Counted from the first letter of the stretch, positions 1 through 6,067 are shown. The stretch is DNA of 6,163 nucleotides from CAYJOG01 sp964371695 [NCBI: uncultured bacterium] (GCA_964371695.1 CAYJOG010000186.1:1-6163), one strand, 5' to 3'. Notes: generated by a model from the letters alone, not told the origin. Numbers and translations are program-made.

Positions 1-69
1 ACTTGATGCAAAGTTGAACCCCCATGAATGCCCAGGGGATTTCCACTTTTTTTATTTGATTTGTAAAAT

Positions 70-1515
70 TCATGGTTGATGGTTTGACGGAGGCTGTCCC
101 TCGGCAGCGGCGGCGAATTTTTCCGGATTTGCCGAAAAATGGACGGGCCGGAGCGCGGACATCAGAAGCGCTACGCCACAGGGTGCCAGGGCAGACAACA
201 CCCCCAGATAACGCGCCTCAATGTTGATGAGACTGTGGGTAAACATCATGCCACCCCCAAGCAACACCCACCACAACACCGCACCCGCCACGGTTTGTGG
301 CAAAGGACCTCTGGCCATAAAACCCATTGACCCGAAGACGAGTCCCCCAACCAGAAAGCACCCCAACAACACCATCGACAACACAAAAAACAACATCGGC
401 CCCAACCAGAATGCCAGGCTGCCCCTGGGAATCGGGGCCTGGGGCTGCCCCCGGTCACTCAGAATTTTTCCCTGCACATGACGGACCCCTTGCCAGAGGT
501 TGAGCAACAGCCCAGAGGAATAGGCGAGGTTCACCGCCGAATATCGGGCATACCCCAGGGGATTGGCCGCCAACGACCGCTTGAATTTTTTCGTCACCAA
601 GCCGTTGATTTCAAGGGCGGTCAGGCCGTATTTCTCATGGACTTCCCTAAGCGCCACCATCACTTCGGGATAAGTCCGTTGCTGGATACGCCGACGCGCC
701 ACCTCATCCAGCGGCGTGTTCTGATCAAAGGGGGTTTTCCCAATCAGCATGATGGGCTGCATCAGGGCAGTGGCCGGACCAAGGGTGAGGAAAGCTGTGC
801 CGGTGCGGTGGCGGTTCCACAGTTGCAGCGTCGTCACCACCAGCAGCGGGGGCAGCATGAAAACCACCATTTTTTTCAGACTGCTGCGACCAACCCCTTC
901 CACAAAAAAATAACCCGCCGCGACAAAGGGCATAAAAACCCAGGCCGTCTCGCGCAGCAAAAGTGCAAGGGCATAAACAACCCCGGCCAGCACCGCTTTG
1001 AACAGGCCATTGTTTTCAGGCTTTCCAGGCCACGACAATCCCAACAGCACCAGCAGCATCAGGTTGTTGTAAAGGCTGTCGGTCAAAAGTGTCAAGTCCA
1101 TGAGCGGCCGCACGCTCAACGCCTGCCAGGCCACCGCCCCCAGCGCCAGCCAGCGGCACACCCCCATCTTCAGCAAAAACACCAGCAGCACACCACTCAT
1201 CAACACGGAAAAAAGCGACTGCGCAAAAACTAAAGCTGTGTCCCAAAACTGGGGAACCATCATTTGAAACGCGGCCACCACCAGCGGATAACCGGGCATG
1301 CGCCAAATGGACACCGGCAGAAATTCACGGTGAAGATCCAGGGCCCCCAGCCATTCCGAGGAAGCCGTGATTTGCTGCGCGTAACGCAGATAACCCTCTG
1401 TATCCGGGAACCGCATGGGACCACCCCACACCAGCAACACCAGTTTGAAGACCAGATGAACCGCCATAAAAACCCACAGCAACGAAAACTCTTTTTTGTG
1501 TAAGGCAAGTTTCAT
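70..1515 (-). CDS. Multi-pass GT-C type membrane glycosyltransferase (GT39/PMT_2-like)
   Basis: A 481-residue hydrophobic protein with roughly nine to eleven membrane segments (first about 10-32, others about 94-115, 148-162, 170-206, 213-231, 368-395, 405-427, 435-455). Visible GT-C signs are an acidic first external loop, PDTEGY at 37-42 (D38, E40), the RMPGYP motif at 72-77 (typically RxPGYP), LTDSLYNN at 144-151, LLLRE at 186-190, and a late IEARY at 432-436. Family knowledge: such enzymes take a sugar from a polyprenyl-phosphate donor and transfer it to lipid A, a glycan or a protein on the periplasmic side. Donor and acceptor cannot be read here. A long polar stretch (about 235-365) between membrane segments may be a periplasmic domain. 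The ATG overlaps the stop of the upstream ankyrin lipoprotein gene as ATGA and no Shine-Dalgarno is visible before it, so translation is probably coupled. The GT2 gene at 3158 is a plausible donor-making partner (inference). Confidence 0.85.
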   Translation of the reverse strand: MKLALHKKEFSLLWVFMAVHLVFKLVLLVWGGPMRFPDTEGYLRYAQQITASSEWLGALDLHREFLPVSIWRMPGYPLVVAAFQMMVPQFWDTALVFAQSLFSVLMSGVLLVFLLKMGVCRWLALGAVAWQALSVRPLMDLTLLTDSLYNNLMLLVLLGLSWPGKPENNGLFKAVLAGVVYALALLLRETAWVFMPFVAAGYFFVEGVGRSSLKKMVVFMLPPLLVVTTLQLWNRHRTGTAFLTLGPATALMQPIMLIGKTPFDQNTPLDEVARRRIQQRTYPEVMVALREVHEKYGLTALEINGLVTKKFKRSLAANPLGYARYSAVNLAYSSGLLLNLWQGVRHVQGKILSDRGQPQAPIPRGSLAFWLGPMLFFVLSMVLLGCFLVGGLVFGSMGFMARGPLPQTVAGAVLWWVLLGGGMMFTHSLINIEARYLGVLSALAPCGVALLMSALRPVHFSANPEKFAAAAEGQPPSNHQP

Positions 1516-2087
1516 GGCTGGGCTTTTTTTCGGATGAACTGTTTCAACAGGATTGACAGGTCTGAATCAGGTGCGGCAAGCGACAGAGGCGTATTGCCCT
1601 TGTCATCCACGGCAACCGGGTTTGCGCCGTGCGCCAGCAGCAATTTCACCAACGGCGCACTGGCACCCCTCACCGCCGTGTGCAGGGGTGTTTCACCCGA
1701 CTCCAGCTTTGTGTTGACCCGGGCGCCTTTCCTCAAAAGCCGCGTAACCACTGACATATCCCAATAGGCAACCGCAAGATGCAGCGGCGTCGCCCCTCCC
1801 CGCCCGCGCACATTGACCCGCGCTCCTTTTTTAAGCAGCAGCCCCAGGGCTTTGGGGCGCTGTTGCCGCACGGCCCAGTGCAGTGCTGTCCACCCCTGAT
1901 TGTCAGAACCGTTGACCTTCGCTCCTTGACGAAAAGCCCGCTGCATGGCGGCAACATCATCCACCTGCACCGCCTGAATCAAGAGATGCTGCGCCGGTGA
2001 AGTCGCACAACCCGTCAGACAGAATAAGCCAAGCATCACCCCAAAAAAGCACCGATACACTGGCCTATGGTATAGTCTGCCCCTCAT
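1512..2087 (-). CDS. Ankyrin-repeat lipoprotein
   Basis: A 191-residue protein. The N-terminus is a lipoprotein signal: Arg-rich n-region, hydrophobic stretch 14-24, and lipobox LTGC with Cys27 as the lipidated residue, followed by Ala. After it come about five ankyrin repeats (about 33-63, 64-96, 97-129, 130-162, 163-188), recognised by TALHWAV, TPLHLAV, TPLHTAV and TPLSLAA with trailing LLLKKGA-type helices. It is expected in the periplasm, anchored to a membrane; Ala at +2 favours the outer membrane under enterobacterial rules. Ankyrin repeats bind proteins, and no catalytic domain is present. The last bases overlap the GT-C gene as ATGA, so the two probably share a transcript. Start choice is uncertain: ATG at 2087 has no Shine-Dalgarno, and codons 2-8 include AGG, AGA, CTA and AGG. 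A GTG at codon 10 (2060) would give a compact 18-residue lipoprotein signal ending at the same Cys and sits 6 nt after a -10-like TACCAT. Confidence 0.85.
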   Translation of the reverse strand: MRGRLYHRPVYRCFFGVMLGLFCLTGCATSPAQHLLIQAVQVDDVAAMQRAFRQGAKVNGSDNQGWTALHWAVRQQRPKALGLLLKKGARVNVRGRGGATPLHLAVAYWDMSVVTRLLRKGARVNTKLESGETPLHTAVRGASAPLVKLLLAHGANPVAVDDKGNTPLSLAAPDSDLSILLKQFIRKKAQP

Positions 2088-2094
2088 GAGTCAA
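2067..2094 (-). promoter_or_regulatory. Candidate promoter for the ankyrin lipoprotein / GT-C pair
   Basis: Read on the minus strand, TTGACT (2094-2089, five of six to TTGACA) is followed after 16 nt by TACCAT (2072-2067, four of six to TATAAT). Six nt later comes GTG (2060-2058), in frame with the ankyrin lipoprotein. If real, transcription would begin at or beside that GTG and the upstream ATG at 2087 would not be in the mRNA. It overlaps the plus-strand -10 candidate. This is a motif match by eye, not a proven promoter. Confidence 0.35.
2068..2076 (+). promoter_or_regulatory. Candidate extended -10 promoter for methyltransferase-GT2 operon
   Basis: TGGTATAGT matches an extended sigma70 -10 element (TGn plus TATAGT, five of six to TATAAT). 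No good -35 is seen near 2048-2053, which extended -10 promoters tolerate. Transcription would begin near 2083, leaving a leader of about 50 nt before the ATG at 2132. The box lies inside the first codons of the divergent ankyrin gene if that gene starts at 2087, and overlaps its own candidate -10. Confidence 0.4.
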
Positions 2095-2117
2095 ACTGGG
2101 GCACACCAGCTTGCCAT

Positions 2118-2126
2118 GGGGTGATC
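2118..2126 (+). promoter_or_regulatory. Strong Shine-Dalgarno that fixes the methyltransferase start
   Basis: GGGGTGATC closely matches the 16S-complementary consensus GGAGGTGATC and ends 5 nt before the ATG at 2132. It selects this ATG over the in-frame TTG at 2111, which lies upstream of the site and has no ribosome binding site of its own. Confidence 0.8.
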
Positions 2127-2131
2127 GCAAC

Positions 2132-3151
2132 ATGTCTGACGTTCCTTTACCACTATCTGTTGGCTTTGCTTCGCCGCCGCCTTTGGCAGGGCAGCTTGCC
2201 ACCATCGACAGCACGCTGCTGGCCGAACTGGCCTGCCCCCTCACCGGCGAGCCGCTGCACCTGCATGACGGCTTTCTGAAAAACGCCTCTGGCACCCAGC
2301 GCTACGCCATTGATGAACTGGGCATTCCCCTGTTTGCCCAGGCGGCGGTTTCAGCGGCGGGCAAGGTGCAGCAAAACCATTACGACCGCATCGCGGCGGC
2401 TTATTCCGAAAACCTCACCTATCCCCACACACAGGAATACATGATCTATCTGGACAACGCCCTGCGCCAGGTGGTGGCCGACCGCCCCCTGGGCGAAGTG
2501 GCGGAAATCTGCTGCGGCCTGGGCGAGGCCATGCGCCTGTTCAAACACCGCGTGACCCATGGCGTGGGCGTGGACATTTCGCTGGCCATGCTGCACCGCT
2601 GCCAAAAAGAACACCCCGGCGGCGAATTTCATCTGGTGCAGGCCGACGCCACGCTCCTGCCCATTAAGCCCGGCCAGTTCGACACCGTGTTCATGCTGGG
2701 CGGCATTCACCACGTGATGGATCGGGAAAAACTTTTCGCCGAGGTGCGCCGCGTTCTCAAACCCGGTGGTTTGTTCATCTTTCGTGAGCCGGTGAGCGAC
2801 TTCTGGCCCTGGCGCGCCATCCGCGCCGTGGTCTACCGTTTCTCCAGCCTGCTGGACGCCGACACCGAACGCCCCCTGCTGTGGTCCGAAACCGTTCCCC
2901 CGCTTGAAAAAGCCGGTTTCGAGGTGACCCACTGGTCCACCCACGGCCTGCTGGGTTTCATGGTTTTCATGAACAGCGACATTCTGGTGTTCAACCGGCT
3001 GTTTCGTTTTCTGCCGGGCATCCGCGCCCTCACGCGTCTGGCCACCCGGCTGGACGCCCTGATGCTGAAACTGCCCGGCATGGGCCGCAAGGGCCTTCAG
3101 GTCATTGGCGTGGCGAAAGCAAAAACATCTCCCGATGCGGGAAGCAGGTAA
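2132..3151 (+). CDS. Class I SAM-dependent methyltransferase with degenerate Trm112-like N-terminus
   Basis: A 339-residue protein counted from the ATG at 2132; a TTG 21 nt upstream in frame is less likely. Residues about 31-68 resemble the small Trm112/YcaR-type domain (LACPLTGEPL, then YAIDELGIPLF), but only Cys35 remains of the usual zinc cysteines. The Rossmann domain follows: motif I EICCGLGE (125-132), motif II GVDIS with Asp148 to bind the SAM ribose, ADATLLP (171-177), the DTVFMLGGIHH strand (184-194), and VLKPGGLFIFREP (208-220). This is a Methyltransf_11/25 pattern. The C-terminal 80 residues are hydrophobic and basic and may touch the membrane. The GT2 gene follows after 6 nt, implying an operon and a role in glycan or lipid-carrier modification. 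The substrate is unknown; a quinone or small-molecule methylase cannot be excluded from sequence alone. Confidence 0.88.
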   Translation: MSDVPLPLSVGFASPPPLAGQLATIDSTLLAELACPLTGEPLHLHDGFLKNASGTQRYAIDELGIPLFAQAAVSAAGKVQQNHYDRIAAAYSENLTYPHTQEYMIYLDNALRQVVADRPLGEVAEICCGLGEAMRLFKHRVTHGVGVDISLAMLHRCQKEHPGGEFHLVQADATLLPIKPGQFDTVFMLGGIHHVMDREKLFAEVRRVLKPGGLFIFREPVSDFWPWRAIRAVVYRFSSLLDADTERPLLWSETVPPLEKAGFEVTHWSTHGLLGFMVFMNSDILVFNRLFRFLPGIRALTRLATRLDALMLKLPGMGRKGLQVIGVAKAKTSPDAGSR

Positions 3152-3157
3152 TCCGCC

Positions 3158-4126
3158 ATGCCCCACCTGAGCCTTGTGATTCCCGTTTACAACGAAGAGC
3201 CCAACCTGCCGCCCCTGCTTTCGGAAATCCGCGAGGCTTTGGCCCAGGACGATTACGAAGTGATTTTTGTGAACGATGGCAGCCGCGACGGCAGCGCCCG
3301 ACTGCTGGAGGAAATGGCCGCAGACGATGAACGGGTGAAGGTGATCCAGTTCCGCCGCAACTTTGGCCAGACCGCCGCCATGCAGGCGGGACTGGATCAC
3401 GCCAGCGGCGAAGTCATTGTGACACTGGACGCAGACCGCCAGAATCCCCCTTCTGAAATTCCCAAGCTGGTCGCCGCCCTCACCGAGGACGTAGACATGG
3501 TGGCCGGTTACCGCGAAAAACGGCACGACGAAATCAAGCGCGTGCTCATCAGCCGCATCGCCAACGGCCTCATCAGCCGCGTCACCGGCGTGCGCATCCG
3601 CGACAACGGCTGCACGCTCAAGGCGTTTCGGTCGTGGTGCGTGAAAGACCTGCGCCTGTTTGGCGAAATGCACCGCTTTATACCGGCCCATGTTCACTGG
3701 ATGGGCGGGCGCATTGTGGAAACCCCCGTGGCCCACCGCCCCCGCGTGGCGGGCAAAAGCAAATACGGCTGGAGCCGCATTCTCAAGGTGATGCTGGACC
3801 TGCTGACCGTGGCTTTTTTTCAGGGCTACGCCACCAAACCGGCCTATCTGTTTGGCGGCATGGGCCTGATGTTTCTGCTGGGCGGTTTCGCCCTGAGCGC
3901 CATCACGCTTTACCAAAAATATGTGATGAACTTTTTTGTACACAAAAACCCGCTCTTTGGCGTGGCGTCGCTGTTTTTTGTGGGGGGCCTGCAGTTGCTG
4001 ATGATGGGCCTGATGGGCGAGGTGCTCATGCGCACCTACTACCACTCCGGCAACCGCAATATCTACAAGGTGCGCCGCACGGTGAATCTGAAAGACTCAT
4101 TCACTACCAAAAAAAATACCGACTGA
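3158..4126 (+). CDS. GT2 family polyprenyl-phosphate sugar transferase (DPM1/GtrB/ArnC-like)
   Basis: A 322-residue protein, the usual length for this family. The GT-A domain shows LSLVIPVYNEEPNL (4-17), VNDGSRDGS (38-46), RRNFGQTAAMQAGLDHA (66-82), the DxD metal site in TLDADRQNPP (89-98; D91, D93), DNGC (149-152), EMHRF (170-174) and the RVAGKSKYGWSR stretch (196-207). Two membrane helices follow, about 229-252 and 266-289, with a short basic tail. Family knowledge: these enzymes move a sugar from a nucleotide donor to undecaprenyl or dolichyl phosphate on the cytoplasmic face. The sugar cannot be predicted. The usual DADLQN has Arg94 in place of Leu here. AGGTAATC (3146-3153) serves as a ribosome site 4 nt before the ATG. 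It is second in the operon with the methyltransferase and ends 3 nt from the stop of the convergent ankyrin gene. No GtrA-type flippase gene is present in the window. Confidence 0.92.
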   Translation: MPHLSLVIPVYNEEPNLPPLLSEIREALAQDDYEVIFVNDGSRDGSARLLEEMAADDERVKVIQFRRNFGQTAAMQAGLDHASGEVIVTLDADRQNPPSEIPKLVAALTEDVDMVAGYREKRHDEIKRVLISRIANGLISRVTGVRIRDNGCTLKAFRSWCVKDLRLFGEMHRFIPAHVHWMGGRIVETPVAHRPRVAGKSKYGWSRILKVMLDLLTVAFFQGYATKPAYLFGGMGLMFLLGGFALSAITLYQKYVMNFFVHKNPLFGVASLFFVGGLQLLMMGLMGEVLMRTYYHSGNRNIYKVRRTVNLKDSFTTKKNTD

Positions 4127-4129
4127 CTT

Positions 4130-4849
4130 TCAAAAAAGCTTCTGCACCGCCGCGTGACCTTTTTCCTGCGCCAAGTCACGGGCGGTCTGGCCCTTGCCGT
4201 TGGTGAGGTTTTTGTCTGCCCCGCCCTTCAGCAAGGCTTTCACCACTTCCGCCCGGCCTTCCATCGCCGCCGTGTGCAATGGCGTGTTTTCTATCGCGCC
4301 CTTGAAATTGGGATTCGCCCCTGCCTTCAGCAGCAGCGTGGCAGCCTCGCCGGATTTTGCGAAAAACAGCGGTGTGGCCCCCAGGGGGCCTTTTTCATTC
4401 ACCGGCGGCTTGGTCTTGAGCAAGGCTTTTAACGCCTTCAGATCATTGAGCGCCGCCGCGCTGAACAGGTCCAGCTTCGCCCCGTTTTTCAGCAGCAGGT
4501 CCACAAACGCCTGCTTGTTGAAATACACCGCCCAGTGCAGGGCCACTGTGCCGCCCACGGCTTTCTGGTTGGGGTCCGCGCCTGCTTTCAGCAGCGCCTG
4601 GGCCACGGCGGGACTGGCCTGATTCACCGCCATCATCAAGGCCGTCTGACCCAGCTTGTCTTTGGCGTTTGGGTCTGCGCCTTCGGTCAGGCGTTGCGTC
4701 ACGCGCTCAGCGTTGTCCATGCTCACGGCCAGCAGCAAAAACGCGTTGGCGTCGGCCTGTTCCTGCTCAGTAAGCGCCCCTGCGGGCAGACTCAGACTCA
4801 GACACAACAACACAAGCCGGTTCAGTTTTTTGAAATGGAATGGACGCAT
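4130..4849 (-). CDS. Exported ankyrin-repeat protein
   Basis: A 239-residue protein. The N-terminus is a Sec signal peptide: basic n-region with KK at 7-8 and R11, hydrophobic core 12-21, and cleavage expected after AGA (23-25). There is no lipobox, so a soluble periplasmic or secreted protein is expected, unlike the lipidated ankyrin protein at 1512-2087. About six or seven ankyrin repeats fill the rest (about 34-65, 66-99, 100-131, 132-155, 156-184, 185-217, 218-239), seen in QTALMMAV, VALHWAV, TPLFFA, TPLHTAA and GADPN/GANPN turns. The repeat at 132-155 is short and degenerate. No enzyme domain is present; the fold suggests a protein-binding scaffold. The ATG at 4849 has no Shine-Dalgarno; a TAAACT box ends 6 nt before it, suggesting a leaderless mRNA. 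It converges on the GT2 gene and diverges from the small gene at 4882. Confidence 0.88.
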   Translation of the reverse strand: MRPFHFKKLNRLVLLCLSLSLPAGALTEQEQADANAFLLLAVSMDNAERVTQRLTEGADPNAKDKLGQTALMMAVNQASPAVAQALLKAGADPNQKAVGGTVALHWAVYFNKQAFVDLLLKNGAKLDLFSAAALNDLKALKALLKTKPPVNEKGPLGATPLFFAKSGEAATLLLKAGANPNFKGAIENTPLHTAAMEGRAEVVKALLKGGADKNLTNGKGQTARDLAQEKGHAAVQKLF

Positions 4850-4853
4850 CCGT

Positions 4854-4877
4854 GCAGTTTATCAGCGGTTAAACTGC
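4854..4877. promoter_or_regulatory. Perfect inverted repeat carrying divergent -10-like boxes
   Basis: Arms GCAGTTTA (4854-4861) and TAAACTGC (4870-4877) are perfect 8-bp complements around an 8-nt spacer (TCAGCGGT). They are placed symmetrically in the 32-nt gap between the divergent starts at 4849 (minus) and 4882 (plus). On each strand TAAACT (four of six to TATAAT) ends exactly 6 nt before an ATG. The minus-strand copy is preceded by TGA, giving an extended -10 (TGATAAACT). Neither gene shows a Shine-Dalgarno. The repeat could be a pair of divergent leaderless promoters, an operator for a dimeric regulator, or both. The inverted repeat is certain; its function is inferred. Confidence 0.5.
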
Positions 4878-4881
4878 CGCC

Positions 4882-5148
4882 ATGCAGATGCCCATTTTGA
4901 TGGAGGGTCACAGCCGCCTGCTGGCCTCGGCCCATGGCCTGGACGTGTATTACCGCCTGTTTTACGGCACCGTGAAATATCCCAGCGAGCAACGCATTGC
5001 CCTGGTGGTGATGCTGCAACAGGGCGGCACGGAAAACTTTGAAGAAGCCCTGGCCAAAGGGGAAGTTCTCACCACACAACCCGCCGTGGTTCTGGATGAA
5101 GACCTGAGCGATGTGCTGGCAGCCATCGAGGAAATAAAACAGGCATAA
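4882..5148 (+). CDS. Small protein of unknown function
   Basis: I do not recognise this 88-residue protein. It has no signal peptide or membrane segment, so it should be cytoplasmic. The first half is mixed (GLDVYYRLFYGTVKY at 19-33, then a short hydrophobic run IALVVML at 39-45). The C-terminal half is acidic and helical-looking (NFEEALAKGE, LDEDLSDVLAAIEEI). It has one Arg/Tyr-rich patch and no cysteine. Codon use (GCC, CTG, GTG, CGC, GGC) matches the clear genes nearby and no strong ORF competes in this stretch, so it is probably real. ATG at 4882 and an in-frame ATG at 4888 are both possible. The former is favoured because TAAACT ends 6 nt upstream; there is no Shine-Dalgarno for either. 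The FkbM methyltransferase follows after 7 nt, suggesting a shared transcript. Confidence 0.7.
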   Translation: MQMPILMEGHSRLLASAHGLDVYYRLFYGTVKYPSEQRIALVVMLQQGGTENFEEALAKGEVLTTQPAVVLDEDLSDVLAAIEEIKQA

Positions 5149-5149
5149 T
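5144..5149 (+). promoter_or_regulatory. Candidate -10 box directly before the FkbM start
   Basis: CATAAT (five of six to TATAAT) ends 6 nt before the ATG at 5156 and includes the stop codon of the preceding small gene. No -35 is evident 16-18 nt upstream. The only purine-rich run, AGG at 5141-5143, is 12 nt from the ATG, which is far for a ribosome site. The spacing equals that of the TAAACT boxes at 4854-4877, so an internal leaderless promoter is possible. Confidence 0.3.
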
Positions 5150-5155
5150 CGCACC

Positions 5156-6067
5156 ATGTCGCACACCGCAGATTGGGCCTTGGCCATGGAGGCGATTTTT
5201 GAAAAAAGCGCCCCGCCCCGTGGCGGCCTGGCCCGCTTTTGGTGGCGGGCGCAAAAATCTCTGGCCAAACGCAGACTGGCGCGGAAACTGGAAAAAGCCG
5301 GAGACACGCCCATTCCCTTCACGTCGCCCATCGGTTTCAAGTTCGCCGCATGGCCAAGCGGCATGATGGACCGGGCCGTGTTGCGCGAAGGCGCGTGGGA
5401 ACCCGCCACGGCGCGGCATTTCCCCCGATTGATCCGCCCCGGCGACACGGTGCTGGACGTGGGCGCGAACATCGGCCTGTTCAGCATTCTCTTTTCCAAC
5501 CTGACGGGGCCAGCGGGCACGGTGCATGCCTTTGAACCCATGGCCGGAGCCTTTGAACGGTTGAAGATGCTGCACGCCCTGAACACACCGGGGTTTTGCT
5601 GCGGCAACACCACTTTTCACGGCATGGGCCTGAGCGACAAAGAAGGTGAAATGGAAGTGGCTTTTGAACATGCCTTCAGTGCCGACATGCAGGAACGCCA
5701 GCACGTGGTCAGCGAACACGTGTTCATCACCACACTGGACGCCTTTGTGGAAAAGGAAAATCTGACCCGCCTGGATTTTTTGAAAGTGGACGTGGACGGC
5801 TGGGACACGCAGGTGTTTCGAGGCGGCCTGAAAACCCTGGCGGATTTTCGCCCGCGTCTGATGGCGGAGTTCTGCTTTAACGAAAACCCGGAAACCGCAG
5901 AAATGTTCGCCCTGCTCAAGGAACTTGAATACCGGTTTTACTGGCCCTATGACCAGCGGGAGATTGTGAACTTTTCTGATCTGGAAAACCTGCTGGCCCC
6001 CAAAAGCTGGCGCGCCACCAACCTGATTGGCCTGCCGTCCGGCGACAAACCGTTGTCTGCGGTGTGA
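5156..6067 (+). CDS. FkbM family SAM-dependent methyltransferase
   Basis: A 303-residue protein. An N-terminal basic, helical region (about 25-48) precedes the Rossmann fold. SAM motif I is VLDVGANIGLFS (99-110), followed by VHAFEP (123-128) with Glu127 expected to hold the SAM ribose. The FkbM signature follows: TTLDAFVEKENL (192-203), then LDFLKVDVDGWD (206-217; family form usually DVEG) and VFRGG (220-224). FkbM enzymes commonly O-methylate sugars or polyketides, and in polysaccharide loci they methylate glycans; the substrate here is not readable. The neighbouring GT2, GT-C and methyltransferase genes support a glycan role. The ATG at 5156 is 7 nt after the small gene's stop. An internal ATG (codon 11, 5186) has no better upstream signal, so the longer start is kept. 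Confidence 0.9.
   Translation: MSHTADWALAMEAIFEKSAPPRGGLARFWWRAQKSLAKRRLARKLEKAGDTPIPFTSPIGFKFAAWPSGMMDRAVLREGAWEPATARHFPRLIRPGDTVLDVGANIGLFSILFSNLTGPAGTVHAFEPMAGAFERLKMLHALNTPGFCCGNTTFHGMGLSDKEGEMEVAFEHAFSADMQERQHVVSEHVFITTLDAFVEKENLTRLDFLKVDVDGWDTQVFRGGLKTLADFRPRLMAEFCFNENPETAEMFALLKELEYRFYWPYDQREIVNFSDLENLLAPKSWRATNLIGLPSGDKPLSAV

Noticed and set aside
1-69. Possible terminator (CCCC at 20-23, GGGG at 35-38, T7 at 47-53) or the end of an upstream gene.
   Set aside because: The stem is only about four pairs and the T-run starts 8 nt after it. One plus frame is open from position 2 to the stop at 77-79, but the peptide shows nothing recognisable.
478-1233. A 251-codon plus-strand frame opposite the GT-C gene.
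   Set aside because: The product is Gln/His/Arg-rich and low-complexity, mirroring the hydrophobic codons of the GT-C gene. No ribosome site or motif supports it.
2111-2131. TTG start of the methyltransferase at 2111, adding seven residues.
   Set aside because: The strong Shine-Dalgarno GGGGTGATC lies inside this extension and is correctly spaced for the ATG at 2132.
2351-4045. A 564-codon open frame on the minus strand opposite the methyltransferase and GT2 genes.
   Set aside because: Its product is rich in His, Gln, Ala and Gly without any fold-like pattern, and it lies antisense to two genes with clear motifs. It is an artefact of GC-rich codon use.
4822-5613. A 263-codon minus-strand frame across the small gene and the FkbM gene.
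   Set aside because: It lies antisense to the conserved FkbM motif I region, spans a divergent promoter gap and shows no protein motif.
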